A program made the position numbers and the translations under genes. Shown one piece after another: positions 34,332 through 43,285 of a stretch of 64,000 nucleotides of DNA (the stretch's first letter is position 1; each line of letters begins with the position of its first letter). The stretch comes from Tsukamurella sputi (GTDB lineage Bacteria; Actinomycetota; Actinomycetes; Mycobacteriales; Mycobacteriaceae). Under the pieces are notes generated by a model. That model was not told the origin of the DNA. It did no database searches and saw only the letters and a list, made by a program, of their open reading frames with translations. The DNA lies in assembly GCF_007858445.1 (NCBI RefSeq), contig NZ_VIGV01000005.1, forward strand, positions 144,835-208,834. Direction: 5' to 3'.

Positions 34332-36044
34332 CTACGAGCGCGAGCGGCGCGGCTTCTTCCGCGGCGGGGGCAGGGCGCCCTCCGCACGGAGCCGGGACGC
34401 GTGCGCGGCCAGCGCCTCGACCAGGTCCTCGACCGAGGCGGTCTCCGGCTGGACGTCCACCCGCAGGCCGAACTCGATCGCGGTCTCGGCCGTCTTCGGG
34501 CCGATGCACGCGACGATGGTGCGGGCGTGCGGCTTGCCGGCGATACCGACCAGGTTGCGCACCGTCGAGCTGGAGGTGAAGCAGACCGCGTCGAAGTCGC
34601 CCGACTTGATCATCTCGCGGGTCGAGGCGGGCGGCGGCGCGGCGCGCACCGTGCGGTACGCGGTCACGTCGTCGATCTCCCAGCCACGATCGCGCAGGCC
34701 CTCGGCGAGGGTCTCGGTGGCGATGTCGGCGCGCGGCAGCAGGACGCGGTTGACCGGGTCGAAGACGTCGTCGAAGGGCGGGAAGACCTCGAGCATGCCC
34801 AGGCTGGACTGCTCGCCCGTGGGCAGCAGCTCCGGCTCGATGCCGAAGGCGCGGACCTTGGCGGCGGTCTGCTCGCCGACGCAGGCGATCTTCACGCCCG
34901 AGAAGGCGCGGGCGTCCAGGCCGAACTCGATGAACTTCTCCCACACGGCGCGCACGGCGTTCGTGGAGGTGAAGACCACCCACTGGTAGCGGCCGTCGAC
35001 CAGTCCCTTGACCGCGCGCTCCATCTGCGCGGGGCTCCGCGGCGGCTCGACCGCGATGGTCGGGACCTCCATCGGGATGGAGCCGTGGGCGCGCAGCCGG
35101 TTCGACATCTCGGCGGCCTGGTCCTTGGTGCGGGGCACGAGCACGGTCCAGCCGTACAGCGCGCGCGACTCCCACCAGGAGAGCTTGTTCCGCTGGCCCA
35201 CGACCTTGCCGACGGTGACCACGAGCGGGCCGGGCAGGCCCGCGCCGGCCTCGTTCAGCGTGGCGAGCGTGGCCTCGACGGTCTTCTGCTTGCAGGTCGA
35301 GCCCTGCGCGGTGACGGCGACCGGGGTCTGCGGCGCGAGGCCGTTCTCGACCAGCGCGGAGGCGGTGTCGGCCAGGTGCTCGGCGGTCGCGCTCAGAACC
35401 AGGGGCGACGGTGCCGCGGCCAGCGCCGCCCAGTCGACCTCGCCGCGCACGTCGGCCTCGGTGTGCGCCGAGCCCAGCGCCATGCCGGCGTAGGTGGGGA
35501 CGGCGGTCGCGGGCGCGAGGCCCGGGACGATCTCGAAGGCGATCTGCGTGCGGGCGACGGCGTTGACCTCGGCCAGCACCGCGTCGTTGGACAGCGGATC
35601 GCCGGCGACGAGGCGCACCACGTCGTGGCCGTGACGGGCCTGCGCGAGGAGGGTCTTGGCGACCTCCGCGGGCTCGCCGAGCGCGGGCGCGATGGTGGCG
35701 GGGTTGCGCACCGCGGGCTCGCCCTTGCGGCCCTTCGCGGTGGTCGCGTCGGCGGCGTCCTCGTCGCTCTCGATGGGCTCGACCGGCAGCGCGGTACCCA
35801 CCATGTCGAGGACCGTCTGCGGAACGTCGGGGTCGTTGTAGACCGTCCGTGCGCCCGCGATAGTCTGCTCTGCACGCAGGGTGAGAAGCCCGGGGTCTCC
35901 CGGGCCGGATCCCACGAAGGTGATGCGACCCGGCGCCACCGCCCGGCCTCGGGCGGGCTTGGTCGTCTTCGCGGCGACGCGGGTGGACACCGTGTCGGTG
36001 TCGGCTGCCGTGTCGGCCTTCGCGGACTGTGCAGTGCGGCTCAT
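34332..36044 (-). CDS. hemD: bifunctional uroporphyrinogen-III synthase / uroporphyrinogen methyltransferase-like fusion
   Basis: A 570-residue fusion. The N-terminal SUMT/tetrapyrrole methylase domain begins GRITFVGSGPGDPGLLTLRAEQTI at about 39-62 and has VRLVAGDPLSNDAV near 143-156 and VPGLAPATAVPTYAG near 175-189; an acidic, charged insert (IESDEDAADATTAKGRKGE) interrupts it. The HemD domain starts near residue 305 (YGWTVLVPRTKDQA) with QWVVFTSTNAVRAVWEKF and DAVCFTSSSTVRNLVG. HemD cyclises hydroxymethylbilane to uroporphyrinogen III; the methylase half may feed sirohaem or cobalamin, or be degenerate. The layout is that of M. tuberculosis Rv0511. ATG with GGGAG upstream. Confidence 0.9.
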   Translation of the reverse strand: MSRTAQSAKADTAADTDTVSTRVAAKTTKPARGRAVAPGRITFVGSGPGDPGLLTLRAEQTIAGARTVYNDPDVPQTVLDMVGTALPVEPIESDEDAADATTAKGRKGEPAVRNPATIAPALGEPAEVAKTLLAQARHGHDVVRLVAGDPLSNDAVLAEVNAVARTQIAFEIVPGLAPATAVPTYAGMALGSAHTEADVRGEVDWAALAAAPSPLVLSATAEHLADTASALVENGLAPQTPVAVTAQGSTCKQKTVEATLATLNEAGAGLPGPLVVTVGKVVGQRNKLSWWESRALYGWTVLVPRTKDQAAEMSNRLRAHGSIPMEVPTIAVEPPRSPAQMERAVKGLVDGRYQWVVFTSTNAVRAVWEKFIEFGLDARAFSGVKIACVGEQTAAKVRAFGIEPELLPTGEQSSLGMLEVFPPFDDVFDPVNRVLLPRADIATETLAEGLRDRGWEIDDVTAYRTVRAAPPPASTREMIKSGDFDAVCFTSSSTVRNLVGIAGKPHARTIVACIGPKTAETAIEFGLRVDVQPETASVEDLVEALAAHASRLRAEGALPPPRKKPRRSRS

Positions 36045-36070
36045 GTATCGGCTCCCAGTAGTTGCGGGTG

Positions 36071-37021
36071 CTACGCGAGCAGGTCGCGTGCGCCCAGGTC
36101 GAGCAGCTCCCGTGCCAGCGCGATACCCAACGCGCCGGCCTCGCCCACCGGACCGACCACGGAGGCCCGGACCGAGTCGGAGCCGTCCGCCGCCAGCGCG
36201 ATGCCGCGCAACGACAGCTCCTCGAAGATCCGACCGTCGTCGTCGAGGGACTCGACGACTTCCGCGATCGCACCGACGGGCGCGGTACACCCTGCCTCCA
36301 GTTCGGCGAGGAGGGCACGCTCGGCGGTGACCGCCGCACGCGTGACCGGATCGTCCAGACCGGAGAGCACGGAATGCAGTTCCGCATCGTCGCGTCGGCA
36401 CTCCACCGCGAGTGCGCCCTGTGCGGGCGCCGGCAGCATCTGCACCGGATCGAGCGCCTCGGTCACCTCGTTCTGGCGACCGATCCGCTTGAGTCCGGCG
36501 AGGGCGACCACGATCGCGTCGAGTTCACCGTCCGCTACTTTGCGTAACCGAGAGTCAAGGTTGCCTCGTAGGGGGCGGATTTCCAAACCCAGACCCAGTG
36601 CAGTAAGCTGGCTGCCCCGCCGCGGGCTGGACGTACCCACCACGGAACCCGCCGGCAGCTCCCCCAGCACCATGCCGTCGCGCGCCACCAGCGCGTCCCG
36701 CGAGTCCTCACGGGGCGGCACGGCGGGCATCGAGAGCCGGTCGTCGGGCGCGGTCGGCAGGTCCTTGTACGAGTGCACGGCCACGTCGACCTCGCCGTTC
36801 GCGAGGGCATCGCGCAGCGCGGAGGTGAAGACGCCCACGCCGATCTGCTCGACCGGCGCGGCGCTCAGGTCGCCCGGCGTGGTCACGATGACCAACTCGG
36901 CGGGGTGGCCCGCCGCGATCAGCGCGTCGCGCACGGTACCGGCCTGCGTGGTCGCCAGCAGCGACCCGCGGGTGCCGATGCGGATGGGGTTCGGAACGGA
37001 GGGCGTGGTCACTTCAGACAC
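36071..37021 (-). CDS. hemC: porphobilinogen deaminase (hydroxymethylbilane synthase)
   Basis: Polymerises four porphobilinogens. The 316-residue protein has [21 protein letters not shown] at about 14-34, the substrate-handling [16 protein letters not shown] near 75-90, and the dipyrromethane-cofactor cysteine in [12 protein letters not shown] near 246. It overlaps the hemA end by eight bases and is followed by hemD after 26 bases. Confidence 0.96.
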   Translation of the reverse strand: MSEVTTPSVPNPIRIGTRGSLLATTQAGTVRDALIAAGHPAELVIVTTPGDLSAAPVEQIGVGVFTSALRDALANGEVDVAVHSYKDLPTAPDDRLSMPAVPPREDSRDALVARDGMVLGELPAGSVVGTSSPRRGSQLTALGLGLEIRPLRGNLDSRLRKVADGELDAIVVALAGLKRIGRQNEVTEALDPVQMLPAPAQGALAVECRRDDAELHSVLSGLDDPVTRAAVTAERALLAELEAGCTAPVGAIAEVVESLDDDGRIFEELSLRGIALAADGSDSVRASVVGPVGEAGALGIALARELLDLGARDLLA

Positions 37022-38351
37022 TTCGGTCGTCGGATCCTTCGGTCGCGGACACGGCGCCCGTGGCGCCCGGCTTCAGTTCGAAGAGCTCGCGCAGCGCCTC
37101 CGCGTAGGAGTCGCCGCCGGGCGTGGCCGCCAGTTGCTTGACGCGCACGGTGGGGGCGTGCAGGAGCTTGTCGACGACGCGGCGCACCGTCTGCGCCACC
37201 TCGTCCCGGTCCGTTCCCTCCAGCCCCGGGAGGCGCGAATCCAGCCGCAGCAGTTCGGCTTCCACCACCTCCGCCGCCCGACGGCGCAACGCCGTCACCG
37301 TCGGGGTGACCTCGGCGGAGCGCTGCGCGGACAGGTACTCGGCGAGCTCGTCGGAGACGATGCGGCGCGCCTTCTCAGCGTCCTCCTCGGCGGCCTGCGT
37401 GCCCGGCTCGCGGGAGAGGGCGTCGATGTCGATGACCGTGACGCCCGGCAGTCCGGAGACGGCCGGGTCGACGTCGCGGGGCAGGCCGAGATCGCACACC
37501 ACGAGATCGGTGCCGACGGTGCGCTGCGCCAGCGCGGAATGCACGTCGGCGAGGCTCACGACGCTGCCGACGGCGCCGGTGCAGGCGATGAGCACGTCGG
37601 CGTCGGCGAGGGCGGCGACCACGCCGTCCATGGCGACGGACCGCGCACCGTCTACCCCGGCGTCGAGGGCGGCCTGCGCGAGGCGCTGCGCCTTGTCCTG
37701 CGTGCGGTTGGCGACGGTGACGTCGGAGGCTCCGGCGCGGGCCAGGTGCGCGACGCCGAGGCCGCCCATCGCGCCGGCACCGACGACCACGGCGCGCTGC
37801 AACGAGCCGCCCTGCGCGCCGAGGATGGCCTGCGCTCGGTCGAGGGCCACGGAGACGACGGAGGCGCCGGCCTTGTCTATGCCGGTGTCGGTGTGCACGC
37901 GCTTGCCCACGTGCAGGGCGCGCTGCGCGAGGTCGTGGACGACGCGGCCCGCGACCTGATGCTCGTCGGAGGCGGCGTAGGCGCCGCGGATCTGGCCCAG
38001 GATCTGCTGCTCGCCGACGACCATCGAGTCGAGGCCGCTCGCGACGGAGAACAGGTGCTGGACGGCGGCCTCGGAGTAGCGCACGAAGGCGTGCTTGCTG
38101 AGCTCGTTAATGGTGAGGCCGGAGCGGGCGGAGAGCACGTCGGAGACCGCTTCCAGCGCGGGGTGGAAGGCCTCGACGACGGCGTAGATCTCGACGCGGT
38201 TGCAGGTGGTGACCACCATGACCTCGTCGATGTGAGGCGACTCCATGAGCTGCGCCAGCACCTTGGGACGATCGGTCTCGGTGATCGCCAGTTTCTCAAG
38301 CACCGACACCGGCGCGCTGCGGTGCGACGCGCCGAACAGCAGAACCGACAC
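37014..38351 (-). CDS. hemA: glutamyl-tRNA reductase
   Basis: First enzyme of the C5 haem pathway, reducing Glu-tRNA to glutamate-1-semialdehyde for HemL. The 445-residue protein has the catalytic Cys50 in [11 protein letters not shown], the [13 protein letters not shown] segment near 106-118, the NADPH fold [21 protein letters not shown] near 176-196, and a helical dimerisation tail. The GTG start places Cys at position 50 as in other HemA proteins and has AAGGAGC nine bases upstream. Haem-dependent control is usual for HemA but is not visible in the sequence. Confidence 0.96.
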   Translation of the reverse strand: MSVLLFGASHRSAPVSVLEKLAITETDRPKVLAQLMESPHIDEVMVVTTCNRVEIYAVVEAFHPALEAVSDVLSARSGLTINELSKHAFVRYSEAAVQHLFSVASGLDSMVVGEQQILGQIRGAYAASDEHQVAGRVVHDLAQRALHVGKRVHTDTGIDKAGASVVSVALDRAQAILGAQGGSLQRAVVVGAGAMGGLGVAHLARAGASDVTVANRTQDKAQRLAQAALDAGVDGARSVAMDGVVAALADADVLIACTGAVGSVVSLADVHSALAQRTVGTDLVVCDLGLPRDVDPAVSGLPGVTVIDIDALSREPGTQAAEEDAEKARRIVSDELAEYLSAQRSAEVTPTVTALRRRAAEVVEAELLRLDSRLPGLEGTDRDEVAQTVRRVVDKLLHAPTVRVKQLAATPGGDSYAEALRELFELKPGATGAVSATEGSDDRSV

Positions 38352-38382
38352 CCTCGCTGCTCCTTCGAAGATCTTTGCGGGC

Positions 38383-38399
38383 AACTACAGTCCGTAGTT
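38383..38399 (-). promoter_or_regulatory. inverted repeat in the hemA leader
   Basis: AACTAC-AGTCC-GTAGTT lies 32 bases ahead of the hemA GTG, within the 206-base gap after the glutaredoxin-like gene. A regulator site or leader hairpin is possible. The rest of that gap shows nothing I can name. Confidence 0.45.
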
Positions 38400-38557
38400 T
38401 CCCGTTAAGGCACGGTACTCCGCATCCCCTGAAATGGGAAAACGCGCACAGCCTCAGCTCACCCGTACGGGTGACGCCCGGTCACCCGCAGTGGTCGATC
38501 ACCCCAGGATATCGGCTCGCAGCTGCGGAATGTCCGCTTCCCACAGCCGCGGGCCAA

Positions 38558-38815
38558 TCAGGGGCCGAGTTCCGCGCGCAGCCCTACGACATCCACGTCC
38601 CAATAGCTGTGCATGGCACCGTCGAGCAACACCACCGGCAGCATGTCGCCGTACTCCCCGCGGTACTCGGTGTTGCCGGGCGCGTCGACGTCCAGCTGCC
38701 GGTAGTCGACGGGGCGCTCCGCGGCGCGGAGTTCGTCGACCAGCGCGGTGAGCTGGTCGTGGGCGCGGGCACACATCCCGCAGCCCTCCCTGGTGAGCAG
38801 AGTGATCACGGCCAT
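38558..38815 (-). CDS. glutaredoxin-like protein (DUF836 type)
   Basis: An 85-residue thioredoxin-fold protein with a CxxC site in [17 protein letters not shown] at about 6-22 and a short C-terminal half [26 protein letters not shown]. It matches Rv0508, which precedes hemA in M. tuberculosis. It is probably a cytosolic thiol-disulfide oxidoreductase; partner unknown. Confidence 0.85.
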   Translation of the reverse strand: MAVITLLTREGCGMCARAHDQLTALVDELRAAERPVDYRQLDVDAPGNTEYRGEYGDMLPVVLLDGAMHSYWDVDVVGLRAELGP

Positions 38816-38852
38816 GTGCCGAGTGTCCCACCCCGGCGCAGCCCCGCGCCGC

Positions 38853-38858
38853 TAAGGT
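38853..38858 (+). promoter_or_regulatory. -10 box of the HAD phosphatase gene
   Basis: TAAGGT 31 bases before the chosen start leaves a short leader with a strong ribosome site, in contrast to the leaderless genes nearby. Confidence 0.4.
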
Positions 38859-38889
38859 TGAGGGGAATCACGCGAAGCGGGAGGTGCCC

Positions 38890-39777
38890 TTGTCCGACCA
38901 GGCCAGCGCCGAGGAACGTCGGCAGAGTGCGGCGGGCGAGGCGAGCGCCGACGCCGCCCACTCGCTGCTGCTCGAGAAGGAGGGGCGCGAGGACGGGCAG
39001 GTGCCGCCCGACCTGACCGCCGCCGCCTTCTTCGACGTCGACAACACGATGGTGCAGGGCGCGTCGATCGTGCACTTCGCCCGCGGCCTCGCGGCACGCA
39101 ACTACTTCTCCTACTCGGATCTGGCGTCCGCCATCTGGGCCCAGGCCAAGTTCCGGCTCACCGGCAAGGAGAACAGCGAGGACGTGGCCGCCGGCCGCGA
39201 GAAGGCGCTGTCCTTCATCGCCGGGCGGTCCACGGAGGAGCTCAAGGCCGTCGGCGAGGAGATCTACGACGAGATCATCGCCGACAAGATCTGGCCGGGC
39301 ACCCGCGCGCTGGCGCAGATGCATCTCGACGCCGGGCAGCAGGTGTGGCTGGTGACGGCCACCCCCGTCGAGCTGGCGCAGACCATCGCGGACCGGCTGG
39401 GCCTCACCGGCGCGCTGGGCACCGTCGCGGAGTCGCAGGACGGGGTGTTCACCGGCAAGCTCGTGGGCGACATCCTGCACGGCCTCGGCAAGGCGCACGC
39501 CGTGCGATCGCTGGCGATCCGCGAGGGCCTCAACCTCAAGCGCTGCACCGCCTACAGCGATTCGCACAACGACGTGCCGATGCTCTCCCTGGTGGGCACG
39601 GCCGTCGCCATCAACCCGGATTCGGATCTGCGCGATGTCGCGCGGGTGCGGGGCTGGGAGATCCGCGACTACCGCACCGGTCGCAAGGCCGCCAAGATCG
39701 GCGTCCCCACCGCCATCGGCGTCGGCGTCGCCATCGGCGGCGCGGCCGCGCTGATCAAGCACTTCAGCGACGACTGA
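38890..39777 (+). CDS. HAD-IB family phosphatase, SerB1-like
   Basis: A 295-residue HAD-superfamily IB protein. Motif I is [11 protein letters not shown] near 48-58 (Asp nucleophile and Asp acid/base), motif II in [12 protein letters not shown] near 154-165, and motif III/IV in [15 protein letters not shown] near 215-229. A hydrophobic C-terminal stretch ([19 protein letters not shown]) could anchor it to the membrane. The family includes phosphoserine and acylglycerol-3-phosphate phosphatases; M. tuberculosis Rv0505c (SerB1) sits in the same place. The TTG start has GGGAGG five bases upstream; a GTG six bases earlier overlaps that site and is less likely. Confidence 0.85.
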   Translation: MSDQASAEERRQSAAGEASADAAHSLLLEKEGREDGQVPPDLTAAAFFDVDNTMVQGASIVHFARGLAARNYFSYSDLASAIWAQAKFRLTGKENSEDVAAGREKALSFIAGRSTEELKAVGEEIYDEIIADKIWPGTRALAQMHLDAGQQVWLVTATPVELAQTIADRLGLTGALGTVAESQDGVFTGKLVGDILHGLGKAHAVRSLAIREGLNLKRCTAYSDSHNDVPMLSLVGTAVAINPDSDLRDVARVRGWEIRDYRTGRKAAKIGVPTAIGVGVAIGGAAALIKHFSDD

Positions 39778-39825
39778 GCCCTCGAGTTCGACGGTGCCCT
39801 CGCTGGCCCGTGGCCGTCTCACCGG

Positions 39826-39900
39826 GCGGACCGCAGTCCACAGATCGCTTCCGATTCTTCATAACGTTGCAGCGTTATGAAGAATCAGGACCGATAGCGG
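39826..39900 (+). repeat. 75-bp inverted repeat, left copy, with internal hairpins
   Basis: About 84 % identical (12 mismatches in 75) to the reverse complement of 40897-40971. It contains the small palindrome GGACCGCAGTCC and a large hairpin with perfect 14-bp arms GATTCTTCATAACG (39853-39866) and CGTTATGAAGAATC (39873-39886). The right arm includes the stop codon of the AbiEi/DUF559 gene, so the repeat contains that gene's last codons. Confidence 0.8.
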
Positions 39901-40856
39901 GAAGCTCCGTCGAGCAGTAGGCCGAAGGGCTCGAGGGCGTCGTGCAGCTTGTTCCGGAGGCGATCGGGTTCCTCGCAGTCTTCCCAGTCCCAGTGCGTCG
40001 CATACAGGTTCCGCCCCATCAGCAGGCTGTCGCGCTGGATCCTCTGTTCCGAGGTGAATCCGTTCCCCTGCTTGCCCTTGCCGTCGAACTCGCCCACCAC
40101 ACGCTCGGCCCACAGGAAGTCGACACGCGCCTCCAGAGCGCCCGCTGGATTGAAGAACTCCCGCTGCAATTGGGGACGCGGGATCTCGGGCCACTTGAGC
40201 ATCAGCGCCCGACTGCGGGACTCGCCGACCGACTCCGACAACGGCGACGCCTCTGCCAGCGCCGCGAGCAGATTCGCGCTCCCCCGCCGCCGGCCGAGCC
40301 TGCCGATCGCCGCCTCCAGTTCCTCCCGCGTGACGCCCATCCGCAACGCCGCATCCAAGGCGCACACCGCCGCCACGAAGTCGCCGGCCAGCGCGAGGTC
40401 GAGAGCGGTCCGCGCGATCGACGTGATCGTCACCCCGTCGACCACCACGACGTCCTCCGCATCGAGTCGGCGGACGTGCAGCCTGCGGCGCCCCCGCTTC
40501 GTTCCACCACGCACGCCGTCAGTGGTGAAATCGACCGTCTGCCAATCGGAATTGAGCACCATCATCCCCAGGACCGCCGCCGCGGCCGCGTAGCTGAGCA
40601 CCACCGACTCCCCTGATCGCTGCGCCGCGGCCAGCGCGCTGATCCGCAGTTCCTCCCACGGCGGCAGCTTCGCCCCCAGGTGATAGGAGCCGCGCCACAC
40701 CCGGGTCATCGCGTTCTTCCGGCGCCAGCCGCGGATCTGCCGATCCGTCGCGCCCAACGCCACCAACTCGTTGCGGTGCCGGAACTCGACCGGCTCGTTC
40801 TCAGTCATGCGCACCCCCGTCGGCGCCCCCACGCCGTCCACTGCATTCTGGCTCAC
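39885..40856 (-). CDS. AbiEi-like winged-helix / DUF559 endonuclease-fold protein
   Basis: A 323-residue protein of the family common in mycolic-acid actinobacteria and annotated as type IV antitoxin-like or DUF559. The N-terminal winged-helix is RHRNELVALGATDRQIRGWRRKNAMTRVWRGSYH; a middle region has TSIARTALDLAL and AVCALDAALRMGVTREELEAAI; the C-terminus shows a PD-(D/E)xK-like core ARVDFLWAERVVGEFDGKGKQ. A nuclease role in defence is inference. It is intact, unlike its relative at 28903-29756. The GTG start is tentative; an ATG at 40808 would remove 16 residues and still keep the helix-turn-helix. It is framed by 75-bp inverted repeats and looks less GC-rich than neighbours. Confidence 0.78.
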   Translation of the reverse strand: MSQNAVDGVGAPTGVRMTENEPVEFRHRNELVALGATDRQIRGWRRKNAMTRVWRGSYHLGAKLPPWEELRISALAAAQRSGESVVLSYAAAAAVLGMMVLNSDWQTVDFTTDGVRGGTKRGRRRLHVRRLDAEDVVVVDGVTITSIARTALDLALAGDFVAAVCALDAALRMGVTREELEAAIGRLGRRRGSANLLAALAEASPLSESVGESRSRALMLKWPEIPRPQLQREFFNPAGALEARVDFLWAERVVGEFDGKGKQGNGFTSEQRIQRDSLLMGRNLYATHWDWEDCEEPDRLRNKLHDALEPFGLLLDGASRYRS

Positions 40857-40896
40857 GCTCGGGAATCTCGATGCGGTTCGCCGACTCCAGGATCTG

Positions 40897-40971
40897 CCGC
40901 TATCGGTTCCAGCTCTTCATAGCGTTGCAACGTTATGAAGAAGCAGAACGGATCTGTGGACCGCGGTCCGC
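40897..40971 (-). repeat. 75-bp inverted repeat, right copy
   Basis: Counterpart of 39826-39900 in opposite orientation. Here the small palindrome is perfect (GGACCGCGGTCC) and the large hairpin keeps CTTCATAGCG / CGTTATGAAG with a G-T wobble. At the base of the hairpin an A-to-C change in one arm is matched by T-to-G in the other, so pairing is conserved. No stop codon or gene end is present in this copy. Confidence 0.8.
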
Positions 40972-40988
40972 CGCCAGCCCACCGGCCG

Positions 40989-41056
40989 GGACGGCACCGT
41001 CGGCCGGACGGCACCGTCGGCCGGACGGCACCGTCGGCCGGACGGCATCGTCGAAC
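40989..41056 (+). repeat. 17-bp tandem repeat, four copies
   Basis: Unit GGACGGCACCGTCGGCC repeated three times exactly (40989, 41006, 41023) plus a degenerate fourth copy reaching the acyltransferase stop codon. Each unit holds the palindrome GACGG-CA-CCGTC and the 10-mer GGCACCGTCG that is over-represented throughout the window. Confidence 0.85.
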
Positions 41057-42123
41057 TAGAAGTCCTGGAAGATGTTCTTCCGGCGCGCGAGGATGCGGTA
41101 CAGCGACTGCTGGATGGTCTCGCGCACGTTGTCGGTGAGCTCGAAGACGACCATGGGGTCGTCGGCGTCGGCCTCGGTGAAGCGGTCGGTCGCGATGGGC
41201 TCGCCGAACTCGATGTGCCACTTTGACGGCAGCGGCACCATGCCCAGCGGGCCGAACCACGGGAACAGCGGCGTGATCGGCGCGTAGGGCAGGCCCAGCA
41301 GGCGCGCGACGGGCTTCACGTCGGCCAGCATCGGGTAGGTCTCCTCCGCCCCGACGATCGACACCGGGATGATCGGCACCTGGGCGCGGATCGCCGCGGT
41401 CACGAAGCCGCCGCGGCCGAAGCGCTGCAGCTTGTACCGGTCGCGGTAGAGCTTGCCGATGCCCTTGAAGCCCTCGGGCCACACCGCCACCAGCTCACCG
41501 CGGGTGAGCAGCGCCTCCGCGTCGGCGTTGCACGCGACAGTGGCGCCCAACTTGCGCGCGACCTCGCCGATGAACGGGTACTCGAAAGCCAGGTCGGCGG
41601 CGAGCAGCCGCAGATGGCGCTGGTCCGGATGGTTGTCGTGCACCGCGACGGCCGACATCAGGCCGTCGAGCGGGATGACGCCCGAGTGGTTGGCGACGAG
41701 CAGCGCTCCGCCCTCGCGGGGCAGGTTGTCGGCGCCGGTGGTGTCCACGCGGAACCACTTGTCGTAGACGGGCCGCAGCGCCGGCAGGAAGACCGCGTCC
41801 GTGAGGTGCGGATCGAAGCCGAAGGGGTCGATGTCGTAGTCGCCGGTGAGTCGCTCGCGGACGAAGGCGGCACCGTCGATCACCGACTCCGCGGCGCGCT
41901 CGCGCCAGCCCGGACCGGGCTCGTCGGGCTGCGCGGCGGCGATGTAGTCGGGGTTGAGGGCGTGCACCGTGGCCTCGCGGCGCGAGGCCGCGGACGCCGG
42001 GGTGCCGGTCAGCGCCGACGGGTGCCGCTGCTGCGCGCGCTCGCGCCCCTCGGTGCGAGCGGTGTCGATGGACACGGGCAGCTGCAGCACCTTCGCGTGC
42101 TGTGAGCCTGAAGCGTTGGTCAT
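41056..42123 (-). CDS. lysophospholipid acyltransferase family protein (PlsC-like, Rv0502 type)
   Basis: A 355-residue glycerolipid acyltransferase-like protein. After a 90-residue polar N-terminus, the acyltransferase block I reads LLVANHSGVIPLDG near 140-153 (NHxxxxxD type), block III VWPEGFKGIGK near 218-228 and block IV VPIIPVSIVGAEETYP near 250-265. It probably acylates a lysophospholipid or similar acceptor at the membrane. It follows the epimerase gene by four bases, as Rv0502 follows Rv0501 (galE2) in M. tuberculosis. Confidence 0.87.
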   Translation of the reverse strand: MTNASGSQHAKVLQLPVSIDTARTEGRERAQQRHPSALTGTPASAASRREATVHALNPDYIAAAQPDEPGPGWRERAAESVIDGAAFVRERLTGDYDIDPFGFDPHLTDAVFLPALRPVYDKWFRVDTTGADNLPREGGALLVANHSGVIPLDGLMSAVAVHDNHPDQRHLRLLAADLAFEYPFIGEVARKLGATVACNADAEALLTRGELVAVWPEGFKGIGKLYRDRYKLQRFGRGGFVTAAIRAQVPIIPVSIVGAEETYPMLADVKPVARLLGLPYAPITPLFPWFGPLGMVPLPSKWHIEFGEPIATDRFTEADADDPMVVFELTDNVRETIQQSLYRILARRKNIFQDF

Positions 42124-42127
42124 GTGT

Positions 42128-43210
42128 CTACCGTCCAGCCGTGCCGTACTGAGAACCGGTTCCCGCGAACCTCCGGGCGAGCGAGACCACCCGCTGCTCG
42201 GCGCTCAGGAACGAATCCACACCGATTGTAGGTTCTGCGGGCCCGTGGCGGGCGACGTCTTCCATCGCCTGCCGCGTGGTGAAGCGCGGCTCGAAGCCGA
42301 GCTCCCGCCGCATCCGCGTCGTGTCGAAGGCGTTGCCGAAGCTGAGGTAGGCCAGCTGCACCGTGTCCGTGGGGGTGCGCCCGCGGCCCCGGATCGCGGC
42401 GACGGCCGGCCCGAACGCGGGTTTCACCACCGGGAGCGGCACGCGGCCGGCCAGCCGGATGGCCTGCGACATGGAGATCGCACCGTCACCGGCGATGTTG
42501 TACGTGCCCGGTCTCCCGGCCACGACGGCGTGCTCGAGCGCGGCGAGGGCGTCGTCCTGGTGCAGCAGCTGCAGGCGGGCGTCGCGGCCGATGATCGAGG
42601 GCACGACCGGCCGCTCGAAGAGCGAGCCGAACAGGGTCTCGATGTTGGGCCCCAGGATCGGGGCCAGCCGCAGCACCGTCAGGTCCAGGTCGGAGCGCCG
42701 GCGGGCCATGCTGCGCGCGTAGGCCTCGGCGTCGAGCAGATCGCGCGGGTGACCGCTGGCCGCGGCACCGCCCACCAGATCCTCGGTGATGAGCGCGGGG
42801 TTGCGCGACCGCGAGCCGTAGACCTGCGTCGACGAGCGCATGATCACACGCTTGACCGTCTCCGACTTCTGGCACGCGGCGAAGACCCGCATGGAACCGA
42901 AGACGATCGCGTCCTTGGTGGACGCCGACGGGAAGTGGTTGTCGGTGACCGACGTGGAGCAGTGGACCACCGTGTCGACCTCGTTGGTCGCCATGATCTT
43001 GCCGAAGATGTGGCTGCGGTAGTCGACGCGGATGAACTCCGCGGGCTCCATGCGGCGGTGCATCGTCTTGGTGGGCGGGACCGCGTCGACCCCGATCACC
43101 CGCTCGATGTCCGGCCGCTGCGCGAGCCGGCGCACGAGGTAGCCGCCCACGAAAGTGGAGGCGCCCGTCACCATGACGACGCGCGGCGCGCTGACGACCG
43201 ACTCACTCAT
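42128..43210 (-). CDS. NAD-dependent epimerase/dehydratase family protein (GalE2-like)
   Basis: A 360-residue extended short-chain dehydrogenase. The nucleotide motif is VMVTGASTFVGGYLVRRLA near 12-30 (GxxxxxG variant), the acidic residue GVDAVPP follows, and the catalytic region is MRSSTQVYGSRSRN near 123-136, where the Lys of YxxxK is replaced (YGSRS). Loss of that lysine casts doubt on epimerase activity. ATG supported by TACCCT six bases upstream. It heads a two-gene operon with the acyltransferase. Confidence 0.85.
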   Translation of the reverse strand: MSESVVSAPRVVMVTGASTFVGGYLVRRLAQRPDIERVIGVDAVPPTKTMHRRMEPAEFIRVDYRSHIFGKIMATNEVDTVVHCSTSVTDNHFPSASTKDAIVFGSMRVFAACQKSETVKRVIMRSSTQVYGSRSRNPALITEDLVGGAAASGHPRDLLDAEAYARSMARRRSDLDLTVLRLAPILGPNIETLFGSLFERPVVPSIIGRDARLQLLHQDDALAALEHAVVAGRPGTYNIAGDGAISMSQAIRLAGRVPLPVVKPAFGPAVAAIRGRGRTPTDTVQLAYLSFGNAFDTTRMRRELGFEPRFTTRQAMEDVARHGPAEPTIGVDSFLSAEQRVVSLARRFAGTGSQYGTAGR

Positions 43211-43216
43211 TACTGA

Positions 43217-43222
43217 AGGGTA
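43217..43222 (-). promoter_or_regulatory. -10 box of the GalE2-like operon
   Basis: TACCCT on the minus strand, six bases before the ATG; leaderless pattern. Confidence 0.45.
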
Positions 43223-43235
43223 ACCGGAAACACGA

Positions 43236-43261
43236 AAGCCCGCCCATGTCCTGGGCGGGCT
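43236..43261 (-). terminator. terminator after the bS22 gene
   Basis: Arms AAGCCCGCCC / GGGCGGGCTC form a 9-bp stem with a 7-base loop, directly downstream of the small ribosomal protein gene and upstream of the next promoter. Confidence 0.7.
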
Positions 43262-43285
43262 CTCATGAAAGTGTGACCAGAAGGC

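Noticed and set aside
34401-38408. A 1,335-codon open frame on the plus strand across the hem genes
   Set aside because: It is the antisense shadow of hemD, hemC and hemA, caused by high GC; its translation is low-complexity and has no family motifs.
40989-41056. CRISPR-like array
   Set aside because: The 17-bp units are contiguous with no unique spacers and no cas genes are present; it is a simple tandem repeat.
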